Assembly: GCF_019511345.1 (NCBI RefSeq) | Contig: NZ_JAEUAK010000018.1 | Location: 1 to 50,765, forward strand | Reading direction: 5' to 3' | DNA from: Rhizobium mesosinicum | GTDB taxonomy: Bacteria > Pseudomonadota > Alphaproteobacteria > Rhizobiales > Rhizobiaceae | Length of the DNA: 50,765 nucleotides | Shown here: in pieces, positions 1 to 6,611 of the stretch | How positions within the stretch are numbered: the stretch's first letter is position 1 | How the letters are laid out: each line of letters begins with the position of its first letter | Translations under genes and position numbers: made by a program | Notes under the pieces: model-generated | Told to the model about the DNA's origin: nothing | The model's input: the letters and a program-made list of their open reading frames with translations, nothing else | Databases searched by the model: none

Positions 1-53
1 GGCACATCCCTTGCATCGTCAACAATACGCCACCCCATCGGGAGTATTGTGTC

Positions 54-317
54 ATGGAATGGGACACCCCAATCGAATTCGATCCCGTGATCCTGATGTT
101 TCACGATCCCGACAGGCTCCTGTCCGTGCGAACCGCTATCGGAGCCGCCAATGCGCTCATGACGGAATTCCCTTGCGATGACGGGGAGGAATTTGTTGCG
201 GCGATCAAGGCCTGTCTTGATGTCATACAGGGCAACGCTAGCCCCGGGGAATTGAGAGCGGCGATCATTCGCGCCGCAGCCGAGGCTGGGATTACCGCCA
301 TCGCCGTATTGCACTGA
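54..317 (+). CDS. DUF982 domain protein
   Basis: 87-residue protein that fits the DUF982 family, small proteins found mainly in rhizobia and relatives, of unknown function. What is seen: an N-terminal segment with PV followed by a short hydrophobic stretch, a central helix around residues 28-38, then a KACLDVIQG segment, and a C-terminal AAIIRAAAEAGI helix, which is the usual DUF982 ending. A GGGAG stretch lies about ten bases ahead of the ATG. The downstream region is non-coding and repeat-rich, so no operon partner is visible. The family assignment is good; the function is unknown. Confidence 0.75.
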   Translation: MEWDTPIEFDPVILMFHDPDRLLSVRTAIGAANALMTEFPCDDGEEFVAAIKACLDVIQGNASPGELRAAIIRAAAEAGITAIAVLH

Positions 318-353
318 GCGTCTTTCGCGGCAACGATGTGTAGCCCGAACTTT

Positions 354-604
354 GTAAGTGGTCGCTTTTTCCCGCAAACTTGTAAGCGAATTTCGCGAAA
401 AGAATCAAACACTTAACCATAGCGCTTACAAACTTACGAAATTACAGTATGTTTCCCACTCTCATGAGAAACCCTGCAAGAACCATTTTCTCTCACCTGA
501 GTTCGCAATTATCTCCGTAAGTCTGTAAGCCTAGCAATAAGCGCCTGAAAGAATTGAGGAAATGCGCTTACAAAGTTCATGTAAGCAATTGTAAGCGCGT
601 AAGC
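354..604. repeat. Cluster of ten GTAAGY hexamers
   Basis: The 362-base gap between the DUF982 gene and the LysR gene has no convincing gene but carries ten copies of GTAAGC or GTAAGT. Starts on the plus strand: 354, 382, 517, 525, 581, 591 and 599. In reverse orientation: 424, 432 and 566. Several are spaced exactly 8 bases apart (424/432, 517/525, 591/599). By chance about one copy per kilobase would be expected on the two strands together. The stretch is more AT-rich than its surroundings. It could be an array of protein-binding sites or iterons. Confidence 0.7.
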
Positions 605-679
605 AATCCCGTGGGTCTGCCGATGCGTCCATCCATGACCGCCCCTCTCTCCACGGCATCGGCGCAGGTCCCGTAAACG

Positions 680-1609
680 CTAAGTCCCAGCAACCTGCTC
701 CCAGCGCGCCGGCATCCCGATATGGGTCTTCAATGCCTCCGAGAAGGCCCTGATCTTCGCTGAGGGAACCTGGAGCGCCCGCAGGAGGTAGATGCCGGAG
801 GGATGGTCGTTCCAAGGCTCGTCGTCGATGGGCAGCCGCACGAGATCGCCGGACTGCACCGCCGTTCCCGATACCCAGCTCGGCAGCAAAGCAATGCCGA
901 GCCCGGATATGGCTGCGCCATTCAGTGCCTCGAAGTCGTCGGATCGAAACGCGACCCGCTCGCATGCCGTTCCTGCCGGTCTGCCAAAGATATCCGACCA
1001 GCCGAGCAGATCGTTGCCGTGCAGTTTGTCGAGCAGGCGATGGTGGCGCAGCTCTTCAATGCTCGCCGGCGCCGGGTTGTCTTCGAGATAGGCCGGACTT
1101 GCCACCACGATGCGGTTGAGCGGCGCAAGTTTCGTCGCGATCAGCGAACTATCCTGCAGCGTCCCCATCCTGATGACGAGGTCGAGCCGCTCCGCGACCG
1201 GGTCGGCAAGCCGTTCGGTGAGATCCAGTTCGACATGCAGGTCGGGATGCGCACGCGCGAGCGATGCCAGGACCGGGATGACATAGCGTTTACCGAAAGT
1301 CGGGAAACAGGCGATGCGCAGCGTGCCGCTCACCGCATCGTCAAAGGCGGCCACCTCGGCATGTGTGTCGGCGAGGTCATCGAGCAGACGCCGGGCGCGA
1401 TCAAAGAGGCGATGGCCCGCATCCGTCACGGCCAGTGCCCGCGTCGAGCGCACCAGCAGCGTGACGCCCAGGTCCCGTTCCAGCGCGTCGATCTGCCGAA
1501 CGATGGCCGAAGGGGTGACGGCACGACGCCGGGAGGCGGCCGAGAAGCTGCCCGCGCGCACCACGTCGACATAGACGGCAAGATGTTCGGCGAATCGCGG
1601 ATCCTTCAT
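680..1609 (-). CDS. LysR-family transcriptional regulator
   Basis: 309-residue LysR-type regulator of typical length. The N-terminal winged helix-turn-helix spans about residues 5-65 (VVRAGSFSAASRRRAVTPSA, then VRQIDALERDLGVTLLVRST). The C-terminal LysR substrate-binding domain contains the usual GTLRIACFPTFGK strand at its start. It is transcribed away from the unknown gene at 1729, with about 120 bases between them. LysR regulators commonly control a divergent neighbour, so that gene is the likely target. No effector can be inferred. Confidence 0.9.
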   Translation of the reverse strand: MKDPRFAEHLAVYVDVVRAGSFSAASRRRAVTPSAIVRQIDALERDLGVTLLVRSTRALAVTDAGHRLFDRARRLLDDLADTHAEVAAFDDAVSGTLRIACFPTFGKRYVIPVLASLARAHPDLHVELDLTERLADPVAERLDLVIRMGTLQDSSLIATKLAPLNRIVVASPAYLEDNPAPASIEELRHHRLLDKLHGNDLLGWSDIFGRPAGTACERVAFRSDDFEALNGAAISGLGIALLPSWVSGTAVQSGDLVRLPIDDEPWNDHPSGIYLLRALQVPSAKIRAFSEALKTHIGMPARWEQVAGT

Positions 1610-1728
1610 CTTTGCCTACTGCGCAAAATGGTTTCGAGCATTCAGTTCGTTATCATCGGCCGGCATCGGGGGCACATTCCTTCTCGTCAACGGGCGTTTC
1701 CCGCTCACTCAACAGAAGGAACAATGCC

Positions 1729-2265
1729 ATGGTCAAGGTCCTCGATACGATTCTCTCCCAGTCCGCCTATTCCGCGAAAATCGACGTCCCGATCGAGAAG
1801 ATCGACATTGCGGACTGGCTCTTCAATCTGCCCGAAGCTGAATATCTGCGTTGCTGCCCGCCGGATCATATCGCCGCCGGCGTCACCTGGACCGATGACG
1901 GGCGCCGCATGTCGATCAATGTCGAGCAGATCGGCTCCGGCCTCGTCGTGCAGCACTATGTCGCCGAGGTCGCCGAGGCCGCCTATTGCCGAATGAATTC
2001 GATCTCGGATGTCTTCACCGCAAACGGCCGCACAAAGGTCAATGTCGTCTGGGAACTGATCGCCGAGAAAATCGACGACGCCAGCACCCGTTACACCAAC
2101 CGCGTCACCGCCCATCCCACGGATGCCTTCATGACGTTCCTTGAAGAACACGCCATCACATTCGAGGATGCCGCAGCGGCGCGACAGGCAGCGGGTGCAG
2201 ACCATAACAGCCGCGAGACGCCGCTTTTCGCCGCAAGCATCGCCCGCCGGGCGCAGGCGAGGTAA
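1729..2265 (+). CDS. Conserved hypothetical protein, divergent from LysR
   Basis: 178 residues from the chosen ATG at 1729, which sits eight bases after an AGAAGGA ribosome-binding site; the open frame extends further upstream but without such support. The protein begins MVKVLDTILSQSAYSAKID and has no signal peptide or membrane segment. Its mixed alpha/beta pattern, with a central segment on mutual strand-forming residues (NVEQIGSGLVVQHYV), would suit a ligand-binding fold such as SRPBCC/START, but that is a weak guess. It is probably controlled by the divergent LysR regulator. Confidence 0.7.
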   Translation: MVKVLDTILSQSAYSAKIDVPIEKIDIADWLFNLPEAEYLRCCPPDHIAAGVTWTDDGRRMSINVEQIGSGLVVQHYVAEVAEAAYCRMNSISDVFTANGRTKVNVVWELIAEKIDDASTRYTNRVTAHPTDAFMTFLEEHAITFEDAAAARQAAGADHNSRETPLFAASIARRAQAR

Positions 2266-2350
2266 GCGGCGGCAGCAGCAATTCTCAAGGTCGGTCCGCA
2301 CGGAAAAACCGGCAGAAGCCCGGCGTCTCAGAACGGTGTACCCGCGCCCT

Positions 2351-3673
2351 TTAGAACCTCCGTTCCCGCCCTCGCGCGCCGTGCTCGAACTCGATGCGGC
2401 CGTCAGCCCATCTCGCCCAGGGCCTGCCGCTCACGTCGCCGCGAACATAGACGCGCACAGCCTCGCGTCCGCGATTGGAAACCACCGCCTGCGGTTCGAA
2501 CCCCAGCCCGGCAAGCGCCCTCTGCAGGTTGGCGCGCCAGCCGGCAGGCAAGCGGCTGGCATCCTCGCTGCCACCCGTCAAAAGCTTGCGCATCTCGGCG
2601 CACGGCACCATCATCTCGCCGTCAGGGATCAGGTCGCGGATGATCTCGTAGGTGGGGCCGAAATCCATCACGCCGTGATGCAGGGCTTCGAGGTCGGCCT
2701 TCAATGCCGGGTCATCCAGCCACAGTGGCTCATGCTCGCAGATCGTCATGACTTCGGCCCAGATCTGCGCGCGGTCGGTCCGGATGGCCGCGAGATCGAT
2801 CGCGGTGGGCTTGACCGGCCACCAGCGGCGGTTGCCGCTCGTATCCGTCAGGAACTCGTTGGCATTCGTCGTGGCGTAGAAGGCGAACTGGCGCGGCACG
2901 TCGTCGGGCCTCTGCTGATACGCCCCGCGCGCGGTATCGACGCGGATCGTGATGAACTTCCTGATCGTCTCGATCTCCCGGTTCGACCGGCCGGCAAGCT
3001 CCGCGAGCTCGACGACCCAACGCCCGCGCGTGATCTCGATCACTTCGCGCGCGTTTTCGCCCACCGTCAGGCCGTCGGTCACCCATTCCTCGACCGGAAC
3101 GAGCGCCCGGCCGAAGGATGATTTTCCGAGCCCCTGTTTGCCCTGCAGGGTCAGCACGTGGTCGAACTGGCACCCTGGCTCGAAGACGCGCCTGGCAAGT
3201 GCGGAGAGCCATTTGCGCGCGAAGGCGCGGTTCAGCTGCGTGTCCGCGGCGCCGAGATAGCAAGTCAGGAACGTGTCGACCCGCCGCGTTCCGTCCCCTG
3301 CCGGCAGCGAGGACAGCCAGTCTTTCACGGGGTGATAGGGATGCCGGCCGGCGACCTTGTCGATGATGGGATTGATGTTGAAAACCTTCGGCGTCAGGCC
3401 GAACCCTTCCAGCCACTCCACCGCTTCGGCAAGATCGTTGTTTGCGAGGGCGCGAGGCTTCCAGTCGCCCTTGCGCAAATCCCACGGCGGCCGGCGCAAC
3501 AGCATCGTGCGGCCGCTGAATTCATCGAGCGCGAGCATTCCGCGCGCGTCGGGGTGATGCTCCAGGATTACGGTCCAGTTGAGCGTGAGGCCCGGAAGGG
3601 GATTGCCCCTGTCGTTCGTCTTGAGCATGGCGAGCCAGTCGCGCGACGGCGCGTGTTCAGTCATATGTGGCAT
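2351..3673 (-). CDS. VapE-family (virulence-associated E) P-loop ATPase
   Basis: 440 residues from the ATG at 3673. It matches the VapE family, P-loop ATPases related to helicases and carried by phages, satellites and genomic islands. Residues about 178-185 give the Walker A motif GKQGLGKS. Downstream lies FYATTNANEFLTD followed by SGNRRWWPV, the family's conserved sensor / arginine-finger segment. Residues 1-100 are a poorly conserved N-terminal region. The open frame continues upstream to 3832, but those extra codons (PHPPFGHLLPARGEG) are translated from a palindromic repeat, so the start at 3673 or 3664 is preferred. It lies downstream of the alpA-like gene on the same strand. The pair looks like a remnant of a phage satellite or island; no integrase or attachment site is visible. 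Confidence 0.85.
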   Translation of the reverse strand: MPHMTEHAPSRDWLAMLKTNDRGNPLPGLTLNWTVILEHHPDARGMLALDEFSGRTMLLRRPPWDLRKGDWKPRALANNDLAEAVEWLEGFGLTPKVFNINPIIDKVAGRHPYHPVKDWLSSLPAGDGTRRVDTFLTCYLGAADTQLNRAFARKWLSALARRVFEPGCQFDHVLTLQGKQGLGKSSFGRALVPVEEWVTDGLTVGENAREVIEITRGRWVVELAELAGRSNREIETIRKFITIRVDTARGAYQQRPDDVPRQFAFYATTNANEFLTDTSGNRRWWPVKPTAIDLAAIRTDRAQIWAEVMTICEHEPLWLDDPALKADLEALHHGVMDFGPTYEIIRDLIPDGEMMVPCAEMRKLLTGGSEDASRLPAGWRANLQRALAGLGFEPQAVVSNRGREAVRVYVRGDVSGRPWARWADGRIEFEHGARGRERRF

Positions 3674-3702
3674 GGGATTTTCCGCGCGGGATGAAGTGGT
3701 GT

Positions 3703-3748
3703 CCCCTTCTCCCCGGGCGGGGAGAAGGTGCCCGAAGGGCGGATGAGG
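3703..3748 (+). repeat. RIME-like palindromic repeat, half unit A
   Basis: Begins with a hairpin CCCCTTCTCCCC / GGGGAGAAGG and continues with GTGCCCGAAGGGCGGATGAGG. The same unit recurs in this window at 3853-3903 (inverted) and as an inverted pair at 47028-47142. The structure of two linked palindromes agrees with rhizobial intergenic mosaic elements (RIME). It lies between alpA and vapE. Confidence 0.85.
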
Positions 3749-3812
3749 AGGCTCCGGGCAAGAGTTTAACCACAGGAGAATCTCCCCCTCTCTGCCATCC
3801 GGAAACGAAAGG

Positions 3813-4085
3813 TCAGCAATCTTCGACTGCATTATCCGTCGGCACCCGTGGCCCCCTCATCCGACCCTTCGGGCCCCCTTCTCCCCGCTGGGGAGAAGGG
3901 GGAGCCGCACCCGCCACACATTCACCGATCCACGCCTCGACCTGCCCTTCCATCCAGCCGACGGCGCGCTTGCCGATCTTCACCGGGCGCGGAAACCGGC
4001 CGTCGGCAATCAGCGCATAGAGGGTTGAGGTGGGAAGGCCCGTCCTGTTCTGAACCTCCGGGCGGCGGAGAATCCTTGATGTCAT
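3813..4085 (-). CDS. AlpA-family phage regulator / excisionase-like protein
   Basis: 90 residues. The first 60 form a typical AlpA / MerR-like helix-turn-helix: ILRRPEVQNRTGLPTSTLYAL, then GRFPRPVKIGKRAVGW and a final EVEAWI-type helix (here QVEAWI). AlpA proteins act as DNA-binding activators or excisionases in prophages and satellites. From about residue 61 the reading frame enters the repeat at 3853-3903 and the product ends with a repeat-derived tail (PPSPQRGEGGPKGRMRG plus a short unique end). The natural stop has therefore probably been displaced by repeat insertion. It lies upstream of vapE, on the same strand. Confidence 0.85.
   Translation of the reverse strand: MTSRILRRPEVQNRTGLPTSTLYALIADGRFPRPVKIGKRAVGWMEGQVEAWIGECVAGAAPPSPQRGEGGPKGRMRGPRVPTDNAVEDC
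3853..3903 (-). repeat. RIME-like palindromic repeat, half unit B
   Basis: CCTCATCCGACCCTTCGGG followed by the hairpin CCCTTCTCCCC gctg GGGGAGAAGGG, the reverse-oriented counterpart of the unit at 3703-3748. It overlaps the 3' part of the alpA-like gene and supplies its last roughly 17 recognisable codons. Confidence 0.85.
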
Positions 4086-4259
4086 TGACCGTTTCCTTCT
4101 GGGATGTTTCGGACATCGCCAGACTTGCTTGGAAACGGTTGGGATATAGAATTGCGCCGATAACGCCTGTTGTCGGGCAGGTGCCGGCCGCTCGCTGCGG
4201 GCACGGATCCTCAGTCGCGCATTGGCGGCAAGGCCGTGCGCTGGCCGTCCGCCGGCGGA

Positions 4260-4511
4260 TCAGGCGGCGGCGTGGCTGCTCCCGGCATGACGGCTGAAGA
4301 GGCCGCGTGCGCCTTCCACCATGATGCGCAGATGCTCCGCGTCACGCACGCCCTGCCGGTAAAGCTCGACGACGATCGCGGCGATCCGCGCGGCCTCTTC
4401 CGAGGCCTTGTCGACGCCGGCTTCTCTCACGAGCGTATCGAAAACGGGCTGGCAGGCTGCAAGATCGCGCGCGTCGAACGGCTGCGGCTTGCGAACATCG
4501 ATCGATTTCAT
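4260..4511 (-). CDS. Small hypothetical protein
   Basis: 83 residues from the ATG at 4511 (a TTG at 4520 is also in frame). The protein starts MKSIDVRKPQPFDARDL and continues with two probable amphipathic helices (ASEEAARIAAIVVELYRQGV and a RIMVEGARGLFSRH end). No signal peptide, membrane segment or known motif is visible. It sits between the hsp20 terminator hairpin and the alpA-like gene, on the same strand as both. The absence of a clear ribosome-binding site lowers confidence. The following 174 bases up to alpA hold nothing recognisable. Confidence 0.5.
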   Translation of the reverse strand: MKSIDVRKPQPFDARDLAACQPVFDTLVREAGVDKASEEAARIAAIVVELYRQGVRDAEHLRIMVEGARGLFSRHAGSSHAAA

Positions 4512-4520
4512 GTCTTTCAA

Positions 4521-4549
4521 AAGCCGGCGCCATCTGGCGGCGCCGGCTT
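4521..4549 (-). terminator. Intrinsic terminator of hsp20
   Basis: Perfect 11-bp inverted repeat AAGCCGGCGCC / GGCGCCGGCTT with a 7-base loop. Read on the minus strand it is followed by a short T-run, 17 bases after the hsp20 stop codon. Confidence 0.8.
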
Positions 4550-4565
4550 CCTCCTCCCCCTCCGG

Positions 4566-5039
4566 TTAAGCGACGTTCTTTTCGCCTTCGATCATCTGCA
4601 TCGGCGCCTGAGAGCCCTCGGCGCTGGCGATCGCGATCTTGCGCGGCTTCATCTCTTCGGGGATCTCACGCTTCAGATCGATGGTCAGAAGGCCGTTGGT
4701 CAGCGAAGCGTTATCGACCCGGACATGGTCGGCAAGCTCGAAGCGCCGCTCGAAGGAGCGGCCGGCAATGCCGCGATGCAGGTAGTCGCCCTGCTTCTCT
4801 TCGTTCTTCTGGCCTCTGACGACCAGCACGTTGCGCTCCTGGGTGACATCGAGGTCGCTGCCGGCAAAGCCTGCGACCGCCATCTGGATGCGGTAGTCGT
4901 TCTCGCCGGACTTGACGATGTCGTAGGGCGGCCACGTGTCGATAGCCTGCAGGCGCTGCGGATTGTTCAGAAGGTTAAGCACCCGGTCGAAGCCGATGCT
5001 CGAGCGGTAGAACGGTGCGAAGTCGAATTCGTTTCTCAT
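4566..5039 (-). CDS. Small heat shock protein, Hsp20 / IbpA type
   Basis: 157 residues from the ATG at 5039, six bases after GGAGGAT. It is an ATP-independent holdase chaperone of the cytoplasm. The start, MRNEFDFAPFYRSSIGFDRV, is the class A rhizobial / IbpA-type N-terminus. The alpha-crystallin domain follows (PPYDIVKSGENDYRIQMAVA, NVLVVRGQKNE), with LTNGLLTIDLKREIPEE near the C-terminus. An open frame continues upstream to 5255 but would remove the well-placed ribosome-binding site. Regulation is likely by heat at two levels: an RpoH-like promoter and a ROSE-type RNA thermometer, both given separately. An intrinsic terminator follows. Confidence 0.93.
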   Translation of the reverse strand: MRNEFDFAPFYRSSIGFDRVLNLLNNPQRLQAIDTWPPYDIVKSGENDYRIQMAVAGFAGSDLDVTQERNVLVVRGQKNEEKQGDYLHRGIAGRSFERRFELADHVRVDNASLTNGLLTIDLKREIPEEMKPRKIAIASAEGSQAPMQMIEGEKNVA

Positions 5040-5124
5040 GACCAAATCCTCCGTAAAGCGAGTTGGAAAGGAGACGCGTCGGAAACTGCGTCCCCGGCTT
5101 CCGGCCCCCTTTGGGCTGCCGGCG
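5040..5124 (-). promoter_or_regulatory. ROSE-type RNA thermometer in the hsp20 leader
   Basis: On the minus strand the leader ends with TCGCT (5061-5057), four bases, then GGAGGAT (5052-5046) six bases before the ATG. This fits the UYGCU-N4-GGAGGAU arrangement of ROSE elements, where UYGCU masks the Shine-Dalgarno sequence at low temperature. Two further hairpins precede it: GGGGACGC / GCGTCTCC (5095-5088 with 5077-5070) and CCGGC...GCCGG (about 5122-5098). Known ROSE leaders sit upstream of rhizobial hsp20 genes and contain several stem-loops. Confidence 0.75.
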
Positions 5125-5131
5125 AATATCG

Positions 5132-5160
5132 ATTTGGTTTGGCTTTTTTTGCCTTTCAAG
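5132..5160 (-). promoter_or_regulatory. RpoH-like heat shock promoter for hsp20
   Basis: Minus strand CTTGAA (5160-5155), 17 bases, CCAAAT (5137-5132). This resembles the heat shock sigma factor pattern of CTTGAA plus a CCAT-like -10. The predicted start near 5125 puts the complete ROSE-type leader on the transcript. Confidence 0.55.
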
Positions 5161-5200
5161 AGGCCTCGGAAAATTTTTTCGGGCGCCCTGCGCCGGCCCA

Positions 5201-5229
5201 CTTGAACCCTGAAAACACCGAAACGATCT
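5201..5229 (+). promoter_or_regulatory. Possible RpoH-like promoter, divergent
   Basis: CTTGAA (5201-5206), 17 bases, CGATCT (5224-5229) on the plus strand, with the same spacing as the hsp20 promoter opposite. It would drive the unknown gene starting at 5283. Confidence 0.4.
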
Positions 5230-5282
5230 CTTATCCGCCTGGAGATTTTCCTCATCCGTCGAAAGTTTTTAGGAGAACGAAC

Positions 5283-5597
5283 ATGACCATCGAAGGCACC
5301 AAATCAGTCGGCTCGGCCACTGCCGTCGACGCCATCTCGGCGTCGCATATCCTCTATCCGCACCAGCATTTTTCCCATCCCGACGAAGTGATCGCTTCGC
5401 AGACGATGACGACCGCGGAAAAGCGCGCGATCCTCGCGTCCTGGGCGTCCGACCTCCACGCGGTCGAATCCTGTCCCGAGCTCCGCCACCCTCCGGGCGT
5501 CGCCTGCTCCATCCGCTACCAGGACATCCTCTCCGCCCTGAAGGCTCTCGACGGGCGGGAGAAGGCCCGCAAGCCGGCCTGCACCATGTTCGGATAA
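5283..5597 (+). CDS. Conserved hypothetical protein with EKRAILASWASD motif
   Basis: 104 residues from the ATG at 5283, seven bases after an AGGAG site. The frame is open far upstream (to 4170), but that part lies antisense to hsp20 and is not used. The middle holds TTAEKRAILASWASDLHAVE followed by LRHPPG, a motif recalled from small rhizobial and other alphaproteobacterial proteins of unknown role. Before it is YPHQHFSHPDEVIAS. No signal peptide or membrane segment is present. It is divergent from hsp20, and an RpoH-like promoter upstream suggests co-induction by heat. The next gene starts 11 bases after its stop, so the two are probably co-transcribed. Confidence 0.8.
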   Translation: MTIEGTKSVGSATAVDAISASHILYPHQHFSHPDEVIASQTMTTAEKRAILASWASDLHAVESCPELRHPPGVACSIRYQDILSALKALDGREKARKPACTMFG

Positions 5598-5608
5598 GGG
5601 AGGGCGGA

Positions 5609-5905
5609 ATGCGGCAGAAAGCGTCACAGTCTCCATCCGCTCCAAGAGGCAACCCGATTACCGACAGGCTCGTTCTCGCCTCGCGATATTCGGAATGCCT
5701 GCGGCGCCTCTCGCGATCTGCCGGGCGGCTGCGCCACGCCGATCTCGGCGAGAAGCTGATGGAGATCGCCCTGTGCCTCGACCGGATGAGCGCCGACATC
5801 GCGATCAACGACGCGGGCATCGAAATCCTGAGGCGCGCAGCACGCCTCATCGGCACGGTGGAAGCCCTGATCGACCGCAAGGCGAAGGCATCGATCCTGC
5901 ATTGA
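5609..5905 (+). CDS. Hypothetical protein, second gene after the heat-linked gene
   Basis: 98 residues, preceded by a strong GGGAGGG ribosome-binding site that directly follows the stop of the previous gene. The sequence is basic at the N-terminus and mostly helical: LASRYSECLRRLSRSAGRL, then LGEKLMEIALCLDRMSADI and IEILRRAARLIGTVEALID. It has no cysteine pair, signal peptide or membrane segment and no recognised family. The close spacing suggests an operon with the upstream gene. Confidence 0.6.
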   Translation: MRQKASQSPSAPRGNPITDRLVLASRYSECLRRLSRSAGRLRHADLGEKLMEIALCLDRMSADIAINDAGIEILRRAARLIGTVEALIDRKAKASILH

Positions 5906-6011
5906 AGGCTCGATCCGTGTAAACGAAGCGTCGGAAATCGGTTACACTTCTGCGCCACAAGGCGGGTAGTTTGGCCATTGCCAAGGGTGCCGCGCATCGA
6001 ACGAAACCGAA

Positions 6012-6536
6012 ATGGGCGTCAGGAACTATTTGATCGAAGGCGTGTCGGGGACGGGCAAAACCTCGGTCGCCACGGAGCTGCAGCGGCGCGGATACCATGT
6101 CGTCCACGGCGACCGGGAGCTCGCCTACCGGGGCGATCCGCGCACCGGCGAGCCGCTGGATGGCTCGGGGCACGAGTGGCGCGATGTCGCCTTTGCCCAT
6201 AGGCACCATCTCTGGAATGTCGAAAAGGTCGCATCGCTCGCGGCCGACAAGCGCCACCCGATCTCCTTCTTCTGCGGCGGCTCGCGGAATTTTAGCCGCT
6301 TTATCCATCTGTTCGACCGGGTTTTCGTTCTCGATGTCGACCCGCAGACGCTGAAAAGGCGGCTTGCCGGCAGAGGGGACGACGAGTTCGGCGGAAAACC
6401 GGCCGAACGCGATCTGGTCTTGCGCGTGCATGCGACGAAGGAAGACATTCCCGGCAACGCGACGGTCATCGACGCCACCGCGCCGCTCGCCGCCGTCGTC
6501 GACGGCATCCTGTCGCAATGCGGAGAGCCCGGCTGA
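6012..6536 (+). CDS. P-loop nucleotide kinase-like ATPase
   Basis: 174 residues of the AAA / small-molecule kinase type. The Walker A motif GVSGTGKTS lies at residues 10-18 right after the first strand (YLIEG). A second conserved area is VVHGDRELAY, in the place of a substrate-binding region, and LFDRVFVLDVDPQTLKRRLAGR is a lid-like basic segment as in shikimate or adenylate-type kinases. The substrate cannot be named. The size and layout match the many small uncharacterised P-loop kinases of proteobacteria. The spacing of 75 bases to the methyltransferase leaves co-transcription open. Confidence 0.8.
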   Translation: MGVRNYLIEGVSGTGKTSVATELQRRGYHVVHGDRELAYRGDPRTGEPLDGSGHEWRDVAFAHRHHLWNVEKVASLAADKRHPISFFCGGSRNFSRFIHLFDRVFVLDVDPQTLKRRLAGRGDDEFGGKPAERDLVLRVHATKEDIPGNATVIDATAPLAAVVDGILSQCGEPG

Positions 6537-6611
6537 AGACAATCGAAAACTGCCCGAAACGGACGGGTCTGTGTTAACCTTGCCGTCTCGGACGAACCGT
6601 GGGTGGCAGCG

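Noticed and set aside
803..1996. Long plus-strand open frame of 397 codons opposite the LysR gene
   Set aside because: It runs antisense to a clear LysR gene and overlaps the next gene in another frame; its composition is that of a GC-rich shadow frame and no domain is visible.
2141..3121. Plus-strand open frame opposite vapE
   Set aside because: Antisense shadow of the VapE-type gene without recognisable motifs or a ribosome-binding site.
3674..3832. N-terminal extension of the VapE-type protein
   Set aside because: The extra codons are the palindromic repeat; the start at 3673 or 3664 gives a normal VapE N-terminus.
4170..5282. Upstream extension of the EKRAILASWASD gene
   Set aside because: It lies antisense to hsp20 and across the divergent promoter region; the AGGAG-supported ATG at 5283 is much better.
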